57,923 nucleotides of DNA. It comes from Nonomuraea turcica. Its GTDB lineage: Bacteria; Actinomycetota; Actinomycetes; Streptosporangiales; Streptosporangiaceae. Shown here piece after piece: positions 24,238 through 32,806 of the stretch. The notes beneath the pieces were generated by a model. It had not been told where the DNA came from and made no database searches. It was given only the letters and a program-made list of their open reading frames with translations. A program made the translations under genes and the position numbers. The stretch lies in the NCBI RefSeq assembly GCF_030718205.1, contig NZ_JAUZQF010000045.1, forward strand, positions 1 to 57,923, given 5' to 3'. The first letter of the stretch is position 1, and every line of letters starts with the position of its first letter.

Positions 24238-25295
24238 GCCACGCTCTTCTCGCGCAGTGCGACCTCGCGGCGCACGACGGGTGCCACCTCTGTGCCGAGC
24301 AGTTCGATCGCCTCGAGGTGCTCCTTGTGCGGCATGCCGCCGAAGCCCATCTGGATGATGGCGCGGTTGATGCCGTACAGCTCGTGGTAGGTGAGCAGCT
24401 TGTCGATGAGCTCCTGCGGGCTGCCGACCAGCAGTCCGGCCGCGGGCGACGACTGCGCGTCGAAGGCGGCCCGGGGAAGCCGGAGGCCGACGCCGCGCTG
24501 GTGGTTGTTCTCCATCATGCCTTTGGCGAAGTAGGGATACATGGTGTCCCGCGCGCCCTGGCTGGTCCGCCCGACGAACCCGTGCGAGTTCATGCTGATC
24601 GGCAGAGCGTCCGCGTCGTGCCCGGCCTTCGCTGCGGCCGCTCGGTAGAGCTGAACGGTCTCCTCGTGGAAGGTCATCGGGCCGAGCAGCAGGGCCAGTG
24701 CCATGGGCAGGCCGAGGTGGCCGACGCTGATGGCCGAGGCGGGCGATCCGCCGACCCCGACCCAGATCGGGATGGTGTCGCCGTCGGCGCGGGGTGCGAT
24801 GTCGGCGTCGACCAGGGGCGGGCGGAAGCGACCTTGCCAGGTGAGCGGGTTCTGGTCGCGGATCTTGAGCAGCAGGTCGAGCTTCTCGCGGAACAGGTCC
24901 GCGTAGTCCTTCAGGTCGTACCCGAACAGCGGGAAGGACTCGGTGTAGGAGCCGCGGCCGGCGATGATCTCGGCGCGGCCGGCGGACAGCAGGTCGATCG
25001 TGGCGAACTGTTCCCAGACGCGTACGGGGTCCTCCGAGCTGAGCACGGTGACCGAGCTCGTCAGCTTGATGTTCTCGGTCTTCTCCGCGGCGGCGGCCAG
25101 CAGGATGGTCGGCGCTGATCCGACGAAGTCGGTGCGGTGGTGCTCCCCCACGCCGAAGACGTCCAGGCTTGCCTGGTCGGCGACCTGCGCCTGCTCGATC
25201 GTCTCGCGGACGCGCTGCCGCGGGGACGGCAGGCTCCCGGTGGACGGGTCCTCCGTGAGCTCCCCGAACGTCATGATGCCGATCTCGAATGGCAT
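24234..25295 (-). CDS. LLM class flavin-dependent oxidoreductase
   Basis: 353 residues: luciferase-like TIM barrel with VFGVGEHHRTDFVGSAPTIL, TSSVTVLSSEDPVRVWEQFA, GRAEIIAGRGSYTESFPLFG, IPIWVGVGGSP. It uses FMNH2 and O2 to oxidise an organic substrate and is coupled to its FMN reductase by a 4-base overlap. ATG 25295 is preceded by AAAGGAAA; the frame continues upstream without family similarity. The substrate is unknown. Confidence 0.93.
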   Translation of the reverse strand: MPFEIGIMTFGELTEDPSTGSLPSPRQRVRETIEQAQVADQASLDVFGVGEHHRTDFVGSAPTILLAAAAEKTENIKLTSSVTVLSSEDPVRVWEQFATIDLLSAGRAEIIAGRGSYTESFPLFGYDLKDYADLFREKLDLLLKIRDQNPLTWQGRFRPPLVDADIAPRADGDTIPIWVGVGGSPASAISVGHLGLPMALALLLGPMTFHEETVQLYRAAAAKAGHDADALPISMNSHGFVGRTSQGARDTMYPYFAKGMMENNHQRGVGLRLPRAAFDAQSSPAAGLLVGSPQELIDKLLTYHELYGINRAIIQMGFGGMPHKEHLEAIELLGTEVAPVVRREVALREKSVA

Positions 25296-25656
25296 GTCGT
25301 TTCCTTTCTGCGGTCGGCGGCGCCGCGCGCCTCCGACCGCTGATCCGCATCCCTCAACCTGTCTGCGCAAGCAATTATTCCAGATGCTGCCGGACTCCAC
25401 CGCCACATGCTTCGCTCGGGACTGGGGGCCCTGTGGGACTTCTAGGGCGAGCTCAGGTACGGAATCGAGTCAACACCCAAGGCCGAATAGTTGCCTGTGC
25501 AGGCACTTTGTAGCTTCTCGTGCGCGAAGAGGTTGTCAACAGTCCTCGCGTATCCCGGTGATGCCTGCACGGTACGTGCCCGCCGGAAGGAAGCCGTCTA
25601 CCAACCGAAGGTGCGTGGTTCATCCCGGTTGATCCGTTGGGCATAGGGTGGGCGGC
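25296..25656. other. Divergent intergenic region, no gene seen
   Basis: 361 bases between the LLM operon and the VOC gene. It should hold both promoters. No palindrome or motif stands out to my eye. Confidence 0.5.
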
Positions 25657-26397
25657 ATGGCGCTGCGACTTATTCAGGCGAATTTCAAAGCTCGGGATGA
25701 CTCGGCGCTCGGCCGGTTCTGGGCGGAGGTGCTCGGCTGGGGTGTTTCCAGCGAGGGACCCGGCGTGACCAACCTCGAGCCCGAGGGCTTCGCCTGGCCG
25801 GACCCCTCCGCTTTCTACATCGATGTCGTCACCGTCCCGGACCCCGAAACGGTGAAGTACCGCGTGCACCTCGAGCTCGCCACCACCTCTGCGGCCCATC
25901 AGGCCGAGTTGGTCGCGCGTCTGAAGGAGCTCGGTGCGACGCCCGCCGACGTGGGCCAGGGCGACGTCCCGTGGACGGTTCTGGCCGACCCGGAGGGCAA
26001 TGTGTTCTGCGTGCTGGAGCCTCGGGAGATCTACCGGGATACCGGGCCGATCGCCGCTGTGGTGGTCGACTGCGCGGACCCACGGGCCATGGCCCGGTTC
26101 TGGGGCGAGGCGGTGGACTGGACCCTGCATGAGGTGACCGACGATCACGCGCTGCTGCGCTCGGCCGAGGGTGTCGGGCCGTATCTTGAGTTCCGCCGCA
26201 CAACGCCCGGCGCGAAGACCGTGTGGAACCGCGTCCATCTCGACCTGCTGCCGCACCCCATTGACGATCAAGAGGCGGAGGTGGCCCGGCTGCAGACCCT
26301 CGGCGCGACGCCCGCCGACGTCGGCCAGGGCGACGTTCCGTGGATCGTTCTCGCCGACCCGGAGGGCAACGAGTTCTGCGTCCTCGGTCGGGCCTGA
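25657..26397 (+). CDS. VOC family protein, two near-repeated domains
   Basis: 246 residues, two VOC units back to back. The closing segment of each unit is nearly identical: GATPADVGQGDVPW, then T/I-VLADPEGN, then FCVL, at about residues 90-118 and 213-242; the DNA is similar too. This suggests duplication within the gene or conversion between halves. Each unit probably contributes to one ligand pocket. ATG 25657 is taken instead of GTG 25648. Ligand unknown; the glyoxalase-like branch common in actinomycetes. Confidence 0.9.
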   Translation: MALRLIQANFKARDDSALGRFWAEVLGWGVSSEGPGVTNLEPEGFAWPDPSAFYIDVVTVPDPETVKYRVHLELATTSAAHQAELVARLKELGATPADVGQGDVPWTVLADPEGNVFCVLEPREIYRDTGPIAAVVVDCADPRAMARFWGEAVDWTLHEVTDDHALLRSAEGVGPYLEFRRTTPGAKTVWNRVHLDLLPHPIDDQEAEVARLQTLGATPADVGQGDVPWIVLADPEGNEFCVLGRA

Positions 26398-26467
26398 CGC
26401 GGAGCCTTGCTGTGCAGGCAGACACATCGGTTGGTTCTCGAGCTGACCTGCCGATACCGTGCTGCTC

Positions 26468-26938
26468 ATGGCGACCGACAAGCTGCGAGAGCTTGAAGAC
26501 CAGGCGTGGCGGGGATTCCTGCTCACTCACGATCGAATCTGGCGTGAGATCGAGGCCGGGCTCGCTCCGCTCAACGTGAGCATGGCCGAATACAGCGTGC
26601 TGGCACTGCTGGGCGAGGCCGGTCGCAACGGCATGCGGATGTCAGAGCTCGCCCAGCAGCGCCTGATGTCCACCGGCGGGTTCACCCGGCTCGCCGACCG
26701 GCTCGAGCGTCGCGGCCTGATCGAGAGGCATCGGTCGGCCGACGACGGCCGTGGCTTCACGGTGGTCCTGACCAAGGACGGGAGGGCACTCATGCGCAAG
26801 GCCTGGCGCCAGCAGTACGGCGACCTGCGCAGGCTCTTCTTCGACCGGCTCGAGGACGAGCACCTGCGCAGCCTCGCCGACGTCTGGGCGCGGCTCGCCC
26901 CGGACGACCGGGGCGAGCCGAATCAGCGCTCCTCGTAG
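26468..26938 (+). CDS. MarR family regulator
   Basis: 156 residues: LNVSMAEYSVLALLGEAGRN, MRMSELAQQRLMSTGGFTRL, LERRGLIERHRSADDGRGFT (wing with the DxR motif). A typical MarR dimeric winged-helix repressor. It follows the VOC gene by 70 bases in the same direction, so the two may be one resistance-type operon. No clear dyad is visible in front. Confidence 0.93.
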   Translation: MATDKLRELEDQAWRGFLLTHDRIWREIEAGLAPLNVSMAEYSVLALLGEAGRNGMRMSELAQQRLMSTGGFTRLADRLERRGLIERHRSADDGRGFTVVLTKDGRALMRKAWRQQYGDLRRLFFDRLEDEHLRSLADVWARLAPDDRGEPNQRSS

Positions 26939-27219
26939 CCGCCATGGGTATGTCACACCCCGCGGGCGGGCACCTTCCTGAGCCCTGGGGCGGCGCCGGC
27001 ACCCGGGTCGTCAGCAGGTCGAACTGATGGCCGTCCTCTGCCGCGACGGGAGCGAATACAACACTGCCGCCCGCGTAGTCGGCTCGAACATCTCCCACCG
27101 GTCTTGCTCAGCGGGAAGGCGTGACGACCCGCACGCGGTCGCTGTCGTTGCCCGGACAGGAACGACATCAGGCGCCGCCGCAGTCAACACCGATGGGACC
27201 ATGGCCCGGTCGAAGGGGC
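26939..27219. other. No assignable gene
   Basis: 281 bases between MarR and the FMN reductase gene's stop. A minus frame (about 27223 to 27011) contains EQDRWEMFEPTTRAAVLYSL, which looks protein-like but is short and not recognised. Confidence 0.3.
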
Positions 27220-27771
27220 TCACCCCCTGAGCGGACGCAGGGCGGAACCCCAGGCGAGGACTTGGTCGAGGACGAGGTTCAGCCGGTCCTCGTGGGCGGC
27301 GGCGGGCCGGAAGCCGTCGGCGAAGTCGGTATTGATCGACAGGCCGACCTGGTTAGAGACGGTGGCCACGCTGAGCAGGCCCAGGACGTGCCGCAGGTGC
27401 GAGATCGCCCGGGGTGCGCCGTCCACGCCGTAGCCGACGAACCCGGCCGCCTTGTTGGTCCATTCCGTGTACAGGAAGTCGAGGGCGTTCTTGAGTGCGC
27501 CGGGGTACGAGTTGTTGTATTCGGGGGTCACGATCAGGAACGCGTCCAGGGACGAGACCTTGGCCGCCCAGCGCTTGGTGTGCTCGTGCTGGTAGTTGCC
27601 CGTGGAGGGGTGCTCGGGCTCGTCCAGGTTGCCCAAGTTGTAGTCCTTCAGATCGACGAGCTCGTACTCGGCGTCGCCTCGTTTGACCGCCAGATCGCGG
27701 GCCCAGTGCGCCACCGCCTCGCCGTTGCGGCCGGGACGGGTGCTGCCCAGGATGATGCCTACCTTCAGCAT
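27220..27771 (-). CDS. NADPH-dependent FMN reductase
   Basis: 183 residues with flavodoxin-like fold: MLKVGIILGSTRPGRNGEAV, FLIVTPEYNNSYPGALKNAL, NKAAGFVGYGVDGAPRAISH. The GSTRxxR loop and PEYNxSxPxxLKNALD are diagnostic of azoreductase/chromate-reductase-like FMN reductases. GGGAGC sits ahead of the ATG. It is divergent from the AraC gene at 27885, its likely regulator. Confidence 0.93.
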   Translation of the reverse strand: MLKVGIILGSTRPGRNGEAVAHWARDLAVKRGDAEYELVDLKDYNLGNLDEPEHPSTGNYQHEHTKRWAAKVSSLDAFLIVTPEYNNSYPGALKNALDFLYTEWTNKAAGFVGYGVDGAPRAISHLRHVLGLLSVATVSNQVGLSINTDFADGFRPAAAHEDRLNLVLDQVLAWGSALRPLRG

Positions 27772-27884
27772 GTCAATGCTCCCTCAATCGGTTACTCGAA
27801 CCACCGTAGGGAGACTTGCTGAGATACTGAATGCGCTACTGTCCAACATTTATACGCCAGCGTCTCAGGCGCTAGACTCCACCC

Positions 27885-28808
27885 ATGGACATGCTGAGCG
27901 ACGTGGTGGCCTTCATGCGGTGCGGGCGCCCTACCTCCGCCCGCATCTCCTGGCGGGCGCCGTGGGGCGTGTCGTTCCGCGCGGCGCCCGGGTCCGCCGG
28001 TTTCCAGGTGGTGCTGCGCGGGTCCTGCTGGCTCCTTCCCCCGGATGGTGAGCCCGTTCCGCTGAGCGTGGGCGATGTGGTGTTCCTGCCGCACGGCGAC
28101 CCGTTCGGGCTCGCCGACGATCCCGCGCGGCCGCTGGCCGAGTCGGACTGCGATCCGCATTCCGAGCTGTTCGCCTCGGCCGGTTTCGGCGGCGCCGGGG
28201 CCGAGACGGTGATCCTGTCCGGCGGCTACCGGCTCGAGCTCGACAGGACGCATCCGATCCTGGGCTCGCTGCCCGGCGTGATCCACCTTCCCTCGACGCT
28301 CGGCAGCCATCCGGAGCTGCGGGCCGCGGTCGAGTTGCTGGCCGCCGAGATCGACAACCCCCGCCCCGGCACGGACACCGTCGTGTCGTCCCTCCTGGAG
28401 ATGTTGCAGCTGTACGTCCTGCGGGCCTACATCGAGACCCAGGACGAGCCCTGCACCCTGTCCGGCTGGGCCGCCGCGCTGGCCGACCCCGGTGTCGGCC
28501 GCGCGCTCGACGCCATCCACCGCGACCCGGCCCGCCGCTGGACGGTCGAGTCGCTCGGCGCCCACGCGGGCATGTCACGCGCCGGCTTCGCCCGCCGCTT
28601 CACGGGGCTGGTCGGGCAACCGCCGCTGGCCTACCTGACCTGGTGGCGGCTGGTGAGCGGGGCCCGCATGCTGCGCGAGTCCGACGCGTCGGTGGCGGAG
28701 GTGGCCGAGCGGGTGGGGTACGGGTCGGAGTTCGCCTTCGGCAACGCCTTCAAGCGGGAGTTCGGCGTGGCGCCCGGCCGGTACCGCCGCCAAGTCGCGG
28801 CGGCCTAG
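27885..28808 (+). CDS. AraC family regulator with cupin-type sensor domain
   Basis: 307 residues: N-terminal AraC_binding_2/cupin_6 domain (VSFRAAPGSAGFQVVLRGSC, VGDVVFLPHGDPF), C-terminal double helix-turn-helix (WTVESLGAHAGMSRAGFARR, SVAEVAERVGYGSEFAFGNA, FKREFGVAPGRYRR). This class usually activates or represses a divergent oxidoreductase gene, here the FMN reductase at 27220; the 113-base gap would contain the sites. Confidence 0.93.
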   Translation: MDMLSDVVAFMRCGRPTSARISWRAPWGVSFRAAPGSAGFQVVLRGSCWLLPPDGEPVPLSVGDVVFLPHGDPFGLADDPARPLAESDCDPHSELFASAGFGGAGAETVILSGGYRLELDRTHPILGSLPGVIHLPSTLGSHPELRAAVELLAAEIDNPRPGTDTVVSSLLEMLQLYVLRAYIETQDEPCTLSGWAAALADPGVGRALDAIHRDPARRWTVESLGAHAGMSRAGFARRFTGLVGQPPLAYLTWWRLVSGARMLRESDASVAEVAERVGYGSEFAFGNAFKREFGVAPGRYRRQVAAA

Positions 28809-28813
28809 GCCCG

Positions 28814-28912
28814 GTTGGTGGCGACCTGCTGACGGTCCCGGCCATCGCCGCCCGCGCAGGCGTGCACGCCACCACGGTCCACCGCCGTTGGGGCTCCCGG
28901 CCCACGCGCCCT
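28814..28912 (+). pseudogene. Helix-turn-helix scrap of a TetR regulator
   Basis: The frame GDLLTVPAIAARAGVHATTV followed by HRRWGSR is the DNA-binding helix pair of a TetR protein (compare VAKVTVYRRWSSKEEL at 5902). Nothing before or after it fits; about 30 codons survive, directly after the AraC stop. Confidence 0.6.
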
Positions 28913-28928
28913 CGGAGTGGTGGGCGAC

Positions 28929-29756
28929 TCAGGTGTTCAGTGACGCGACGATCGCCATCGTGGTGTAGGCCATGGTGAAGCCGCCTCCGATCGCGTCGAT
29001 GGCGGCCCCGACGCCCTCCAGCACCTCGGCCAGTTTGTCTGGTGGGAGTTGGGTGAGCGCGCCGGTGGTGGGCAGCAGGTCGAGCCAATCGTCGCGGCTG
29101 TAGTACTGCTCCCAGTCGAATCGCCACTGCTCCGGCTCGCCGAACCCGGCCGTCTTACGGATGCCGTCGGCGAACGTGGCGAACATCGCCTGGTAGATGT
29201 CCTGGGCCGGCCTCGGCGGTCCGGCGCTGAGCGGCGAGTTGGGCGCCACCTTCCGGAAGACGGTGGCGAAAGCCTCCGCGACGATGGGCGGCGGGTCGTA
29301 TGCGTGCGCGAACACCGCCAGCAGGCCGCCGGGACGCAGCAGCTGCGCCGCCTTGGCCGGGCCCGCGACGGGGTCCACCCAGTGCCAGGACTGCCCGGCG
29401 ACGACCGCGTCGAAGGTACGACCGGCGGCGTCCCAGTCCTCGAACGTCGCCACCTCGACCGCGACGCCGGTGCGGCGGGCGAACTCAGCCATCCGGACAT
29501 CCGGCTCGACACCCAGCACCTTGCACCCGGCCGCCAGGAACTGACGGGCTTCTATGCCGGTGCCGCAGCCGACGTCGACGATGTCGGGGCCGGGGCTGGG
29601 GCTGGCGGTGATGATCTGCTGCACCAGCGCGTCGGGATAGTCGGGCCGGGCCCGGTCGTAGCGTTCGGCGTGGACCCCGAACGACTCCGCCATCTGCCTG
29701 GCCTTATGAGGCTCGTTCCGCGGAGGCTCTGGTTGCTCCTGCGCTATAGTGGGCAT
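28929..29756 (-). CDS. Class I SAM-dependent methyltransferase
   Basis: 275 residues: PDIVDVGCGTGIEARQFLAA (motif I), VLGVEPDVRMAEFAR (acidic motif II), FDAVVAGQSWHWVDPVAGPA, LLRPGGLLAVFAHAYDPPP. Methyltransf_11-like small-molecule methyltransferase, substrate unknown. The ATG (29756) lies inside the first operator dyad (29746-29767), so the transcript is probably leaderless or the start is a little downstream. Divergent from the TetR gene. Confidence 0.88.
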   Translation of the reverse strand: MPTIAQEQPEPPRNEPHKARQMAESFGVHAERYDRARPDYPDALVQQIITASPSPGPDIVDVGCGTGIEARQFLAAGCKVLGVEPDVRMAEFARRTGVAVEVATFEDWDAAGRTFDAVVAGQSWHWVDPVAGPAKAAQLLRPGGLLAVFAHAYDPPPIVAEAFATVFRKVAPNSPLSAGPPRPAQDIYQAMFATFADGIRKTAGFGEPEQWRFDWEQYYSRDDWLDLLPTTGALTQLPPDKLAEVLEGVGAAIDAIGGGFTMAYTTMAIVASLNT

Positions 29757-29787
29757 GCGCCCACCATAGTGGGCAGATGCCCACTAT
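29746..29787. promoter_or_regulatory. Two overlapping TetR operator palindromes
   Basis: Site 1 (29746-29767) is a 9-4-9 dyad with one mismatch; site 2 (29766-29787) is a perfect 10-2-10 dyad built from ATAGTGGGCA. They abut with a 2-base overlap between the methyltransferase start and the TetR gene, giving an uninterrupted 42-base block. Confidence 0.88.
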
Positions 29788-29854
29788 GCAACCCGGGCAG
29801 CGGTTCGCGGTGGGCGAAGGGCGGGCGAAGGCGTGTGAAGAAGGAGGAACGGGG

Positions 29855-30457
29855 ATGCCGACTGGAGTGGCCCTCCGGGATGTGCGGCAGCAGTTGTTCG
29901 ACGCCGCCGAGCGCGTCCTGCTCCGGGATGGGGCGAACGGCCTGACCAGCCGGGCGGTCACGGCGGAGGCGGGCGTCGCCAAGGGTGTCCTGCACCGGCA
30001 CTTCGAGGACTTCGACGCCTTCCTCGCCGAGCTCGTGCGGGACCGCATCGCCCGGCTCGAGGGCCAGGCCGACGCCCTTCGCGGCTCCGCCGGGACCGGC
30101 ACCGTCGCCGGCAACCTGACCGGGGCGCTCAGTGACCTGTTCGACTCGGTCGCCGTGGCGATCGTCGGTCTCGTCATCTTCCGGGATGAGTTGCGTGCCC
30201 GGCTGCGTCAGGCCCGGCCGGCTCCCGGTGTCCCGGTCCTGACGGATGCCGCGGCCATGATCGCCGCCTATCTGAACGAGGAGTGCGAGCTGGGCCGCAT
30301 CGCGGCGGACGCCGATGTGGATGCGCTGGCGCTTTCCCTGATCGGGGCCGGGCACATGCTGTTCGCCGGCCGGGAGGGGGTCCCACCGGAGTCTGAGGAA
30401 GTCGGCAAGGTCGTGAACGCCGTCATCGCCGATGTCGTGCAAAGACGACTGCTATGA
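29855..30457 (+). CDS. TetR family regulator
   Basis: 200 residues from ATG 29855, which has a clear AGGAGGA ribosome site; the open frame extends 26 codons further upstream through the operator region. Helix-turn-helix: VLLRDGANGLTSRAVTAEAG and VAKGVLHRHFEDFDAFLAEL. Presumed repressor of itself and of the divergent methyltransferase through the dyads at 29746-29787. Confidence 0.93.
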   Translation: MPTGVALRDVRQQLFDAAERVLLRDGANGLTSRAVTAEAGVAKGVLHRHFEDFDAFLAELVRDRIARLEGQADALRGSAGTGTVAGNLTGALSDLFDSVAVAIVGLVIFRDELRARLRQARPAPGVPVLTDAAAMIAAYLNEECELGRIAADADVDALALSLIGAGHMLFAGREGVPPESEEVGKVVNAVIADVVQRRLL

Positions 30458-30549
30458 GCTGATTGGACGCCGACGCGATCTTGGCGCCCGACAGTGGGAT
30501 ATCGCACTGCCGGGCGGCCGCGCCACAGAGGCGTGGACCGACCCGAGCG

Positions 30550-30655
30550 CTCGACGGCCTTCGCGGGGCCGGTCGCGGGGTCGCGGACCGGCGCGCGGAC
30601 GGGAACGCCCGCCGCGAGGAGGGCCGCCACGGCAGACCGGCTTCTCGGCCTGGTC
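30550..30655 (-). pseudogene. NmrA-like protein scrap
   Basis: AVAALLAAGVPVRAPVRDPA followed by TGPAKAVE resembles the second helix and strand of an NmrA/NAD(P)H-binding protein (VxxLLAAGVPVRALVRDPxxA). About 35 codons only, within the 352-base gap between TetR and the CPBP gene; the rest of that gap shows nothing. Confidence 0.45.
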
Positions 30656-30809
30656 GTAGCGGGGGTCAGCCCGTGACCTGACCGCTTGTCCCCCGTGAGA
30701 GCTACCCGCGAGTGTCCACCGCACGGTGACGATTCCGGACCCTCGAATCCCTAGCGTTACCGGTGAAGCCGCGGCGCTCCGGCCGCGGGCATCTCGCGAA
30801 GGAGTCATC

Positions 30810-31655
30810 ATGGGAGTCGTCCTGCGGCTGTTGAAGCAGCTCGTGGCCGTCGTGGCAGTCGCTTTCGCCGGGGGCATGGTCGTGGGCGCCGTACAGGGGA
30901 ACGCGCCTCTCACCCTGGTCCTCGGCCTCGCGACGGCCGCGCTCGCGGTGTTCGTGTACGCCAGGGTGGTGCGATGGTCCGAACGCCGCCCCCCCGTGGA
31001 GGTGGCCGTGAAGGGGGCGGTGGCCGCCACCGGGCGGGGGGTGCTGATCGGTGTGGGGATGTTCGCGGCCGTCATCGTCAACATCGCCTTCCTGGGCGGC
31101 TACCAGATCGAGGGTCTGGGCTCGGTGTGGGGCGCGGTCGGGCTGTTCGGCATCATGGCCGCCGCCGCGGTGACCGAGGAGTTGCTCTTCCGCGGCGTCC
31201 TGTTCCGGATCGTCGAGGAACTCACCGGCACCTGGGTAGCGCTGACGCTGACCGGCGTGCTGTTCGGCCTGGTGCACCTGTCCAACCCGAACGCCAGCCT
31301 CTGGGGCGCGATCTGCATCGCGATCTCGGCGGGCGGCATGCTGGCCGCCGCCTACGCCGCCACCCGTACCCTGTGGCTGCCGATCGGCCTGCACTTCGGC
31401 TGGAACTTCGCCGCGGCCGGCATCTTCGGCACCGAGGTCTCCGGCAACGGCACGCCGCAGGGGCTGCTGGATGGGGTGACATCGGGACCGGCCCTGCTCA
31501 CCGGCGGCGCGTTCGGGCCGGAGGCGAGCCTGTACACGGTGGTGTTCGGCGTGCTGCTGACGATCGCGTTCATCTGGCTGGCCCGCCGGCGCGGCAACCT
31601 GGTTCCGCTGCGGCGCGGCGCCCGGACCGGCGCGACCGCTACGCTCTCCCAGTGA
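30810..31655 (+). CDS. CPBP family intramembrane glutamic endopeptidase
   Basis: 281 residues with about seven or eight membrane helices. The three ABI/CPBP motifs are clear: EELLFRG (EExxxR), FGLVHLSNP (FxxxH) and HFGWNFAAAG (HxxxN). ATG 30810 has AAGGAG 7 bases ahead. CPBP proteins are Rce1-like proteases linked to bacteriocin processing or self-immunity. Its stop overlaps the histidine kinase start (GTGA), so protease, kinase and response regulator form one operon; the protease might generate or clear the signal sensed by the kinase (inference). Confidence 0.92.
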   Translation: MGVVLRLLKQLVAVVAVAFAGGMVVGAVQGNAPLTLVLGLATAALAVFVYARVVRWSERRPPVEVAVKGAVAATGRGVLIGVGMFAAVIVNIAFLGGYQIEGLGSVWGAVGLFGIMAAAAVTEELLFRGVLFRIVEELTGTWVALTLTGVLFGLVHLSNPNASLWGAICIAISAGGMLAAAYAATRTLWLPIGLHFGWNFAAAGIFGTEVSGNGTPQGLLDGVTSGPALLTGGAFGPEASLYTVVFGVLLTIAFIWLARRRGNLVPLRRGARTGATATLSQ

Positions 31656-32806
31656 TCGAACTCCGGCGGGTCCCGGACCTGTGGCGGCGGTGTGACGTCA
31701 CGGTCCGGGATTTACCGTTCGCGCTGCTGATGGTCGCCGTGTCCTTCGTCCCGGCGCTGCACGGCAAGGGGACGCAAGTCGGCGACCTGCCGATCCGCCC
31801 CCTCGACGCGTTCGCCGTCGTGGTGATCGCCCTGGAGGGCCTCCCACTCGCCGCGCGCCGGCGGTGGCCGGCCGTCTGCCTCACCCTGGTATCGCTCGGC
31901 TTCGCCCTCGACCAGATCCGCGGCTACCACGCGTTCGCGAGCACCGCCCTGCCCATCGCGCTCATCAGCGCGGGCGCCTATCTGGAACATCACCGGCGCG
32001 CCACCGTACTTCTCCTCTCCGCGGCGTACGTGCCGCTGGCGGTCGCGCTCGACCTGCTCGGCGCGCCCGAACGGCCGGAGGGATTCGTGGTCTTCTACCT
32101 GACTCTGATCCTCGCGTGGTGCATCGGGGCCTGGCTGCGCTCCACCCGGGCCGCTGAGGCCGAACGCCGCCGCCACGTCGCCGAGGCCACCCGCGCCGCC
32201 GAACGCACCCGCATCGCCCGCGAACTCCACGACGTCGTGACCCACCACGTGACGGCAATGGTCGTGCAGGCGGAGGCGGCACGCTACCTGACCGCCGCGC
32301 CCGATCGCCTCGACGCGACGCTGAGCGCCGTCACCGACACCGGCCGGCGCGCCATCACCGACCTGCGGCACCTGCTCGACCTGCTCAACCCCGATCACGA
32401 CACCGACGTCAGAACGCCGTCCGTCGGCGAACTCCACACCCTCGTGGAGCAGACCCGTCAGGCCGGGCAGCCGGTGGAGTTCACCGAGGAGGGCAGGCCG
32501 GCGGAGTCGGCCGGAAGCGCCGAGTTCGTGGCCTACCGGGTCGTGCAGGAGTCCCTGACGAACGCCCTCAAATACGCCCACGGCAGCCGCACCGTAGTCC
32601 GCATGCGCTATGGCGAGAAGGAGATCACCGTGGACGTCAGCACTGAGGGATCCGGCTCGCGGGCCGGCTCTCCCGGCGGGAGCGGGCGGGGCCTGGCCGG
32701 GCTCCGCGAGCGGGTCGACGCCCTGGGCGGCGAGTTCAGCGCTGACCGGCAGGCGGGCGGCGGCTTCGTCGTTCGGGCCCGCATCCCCGCCGGGAGCCAG
32801 TCGTGA
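31652..32806 (+). CDS. NarL/DesK-type sensor histidine kinase
   Basis: 384 residues. N-terminal four to five transmembrane helices (LPFALLMVAVSFVPALHG to LILAWCIGAWLRS), HisKA_3 dimer domain with phospho-acceptor His193 in ARELHDVVTHHV, then HATPase (FVAYRVVQESLTNALKYAHG, N-box; GRGLAGLRERVDALGG, G-box). GTG 31652 overlaps the upstream stop and the gene's own stop overlaps the response regulator start. With almost no extracellular loop, the signal is probably within or near the membrane. Confidence 0.95.
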   Translation: MIELRRVPDLWRRCDVTVRDLPFALLMVAVSFVPALHGKGTQVGDLPIRPLDAFAVVVIALEGLPLAARRRWPAVCLTLVSLGFALDQIRGYHAFASTALPIALISAGAYLEHHRRATVLLLSAAYVPLAVALDLLGAPERPEGFVVFYLTLILAWCIGAWLRSTRAAEAERRRHVAEATRAAERTRIARELHDVVTHHVTAMVVQAEAARYLTAAPDRLDATLSAVTDTGRRAITDLRHLLDLLNPDHDTDVRTPSVGELHTLVEQTRQAGQPVEFTEEGRPAESAGSAEFVAYRVVQESLTNALKYAHGSRTVVRMRYGEKEITVDVSTEGSGSRAGSPGGSGRGLAGLRERVDALGGEFSADRQAGGGFVVRARIPAGSQS

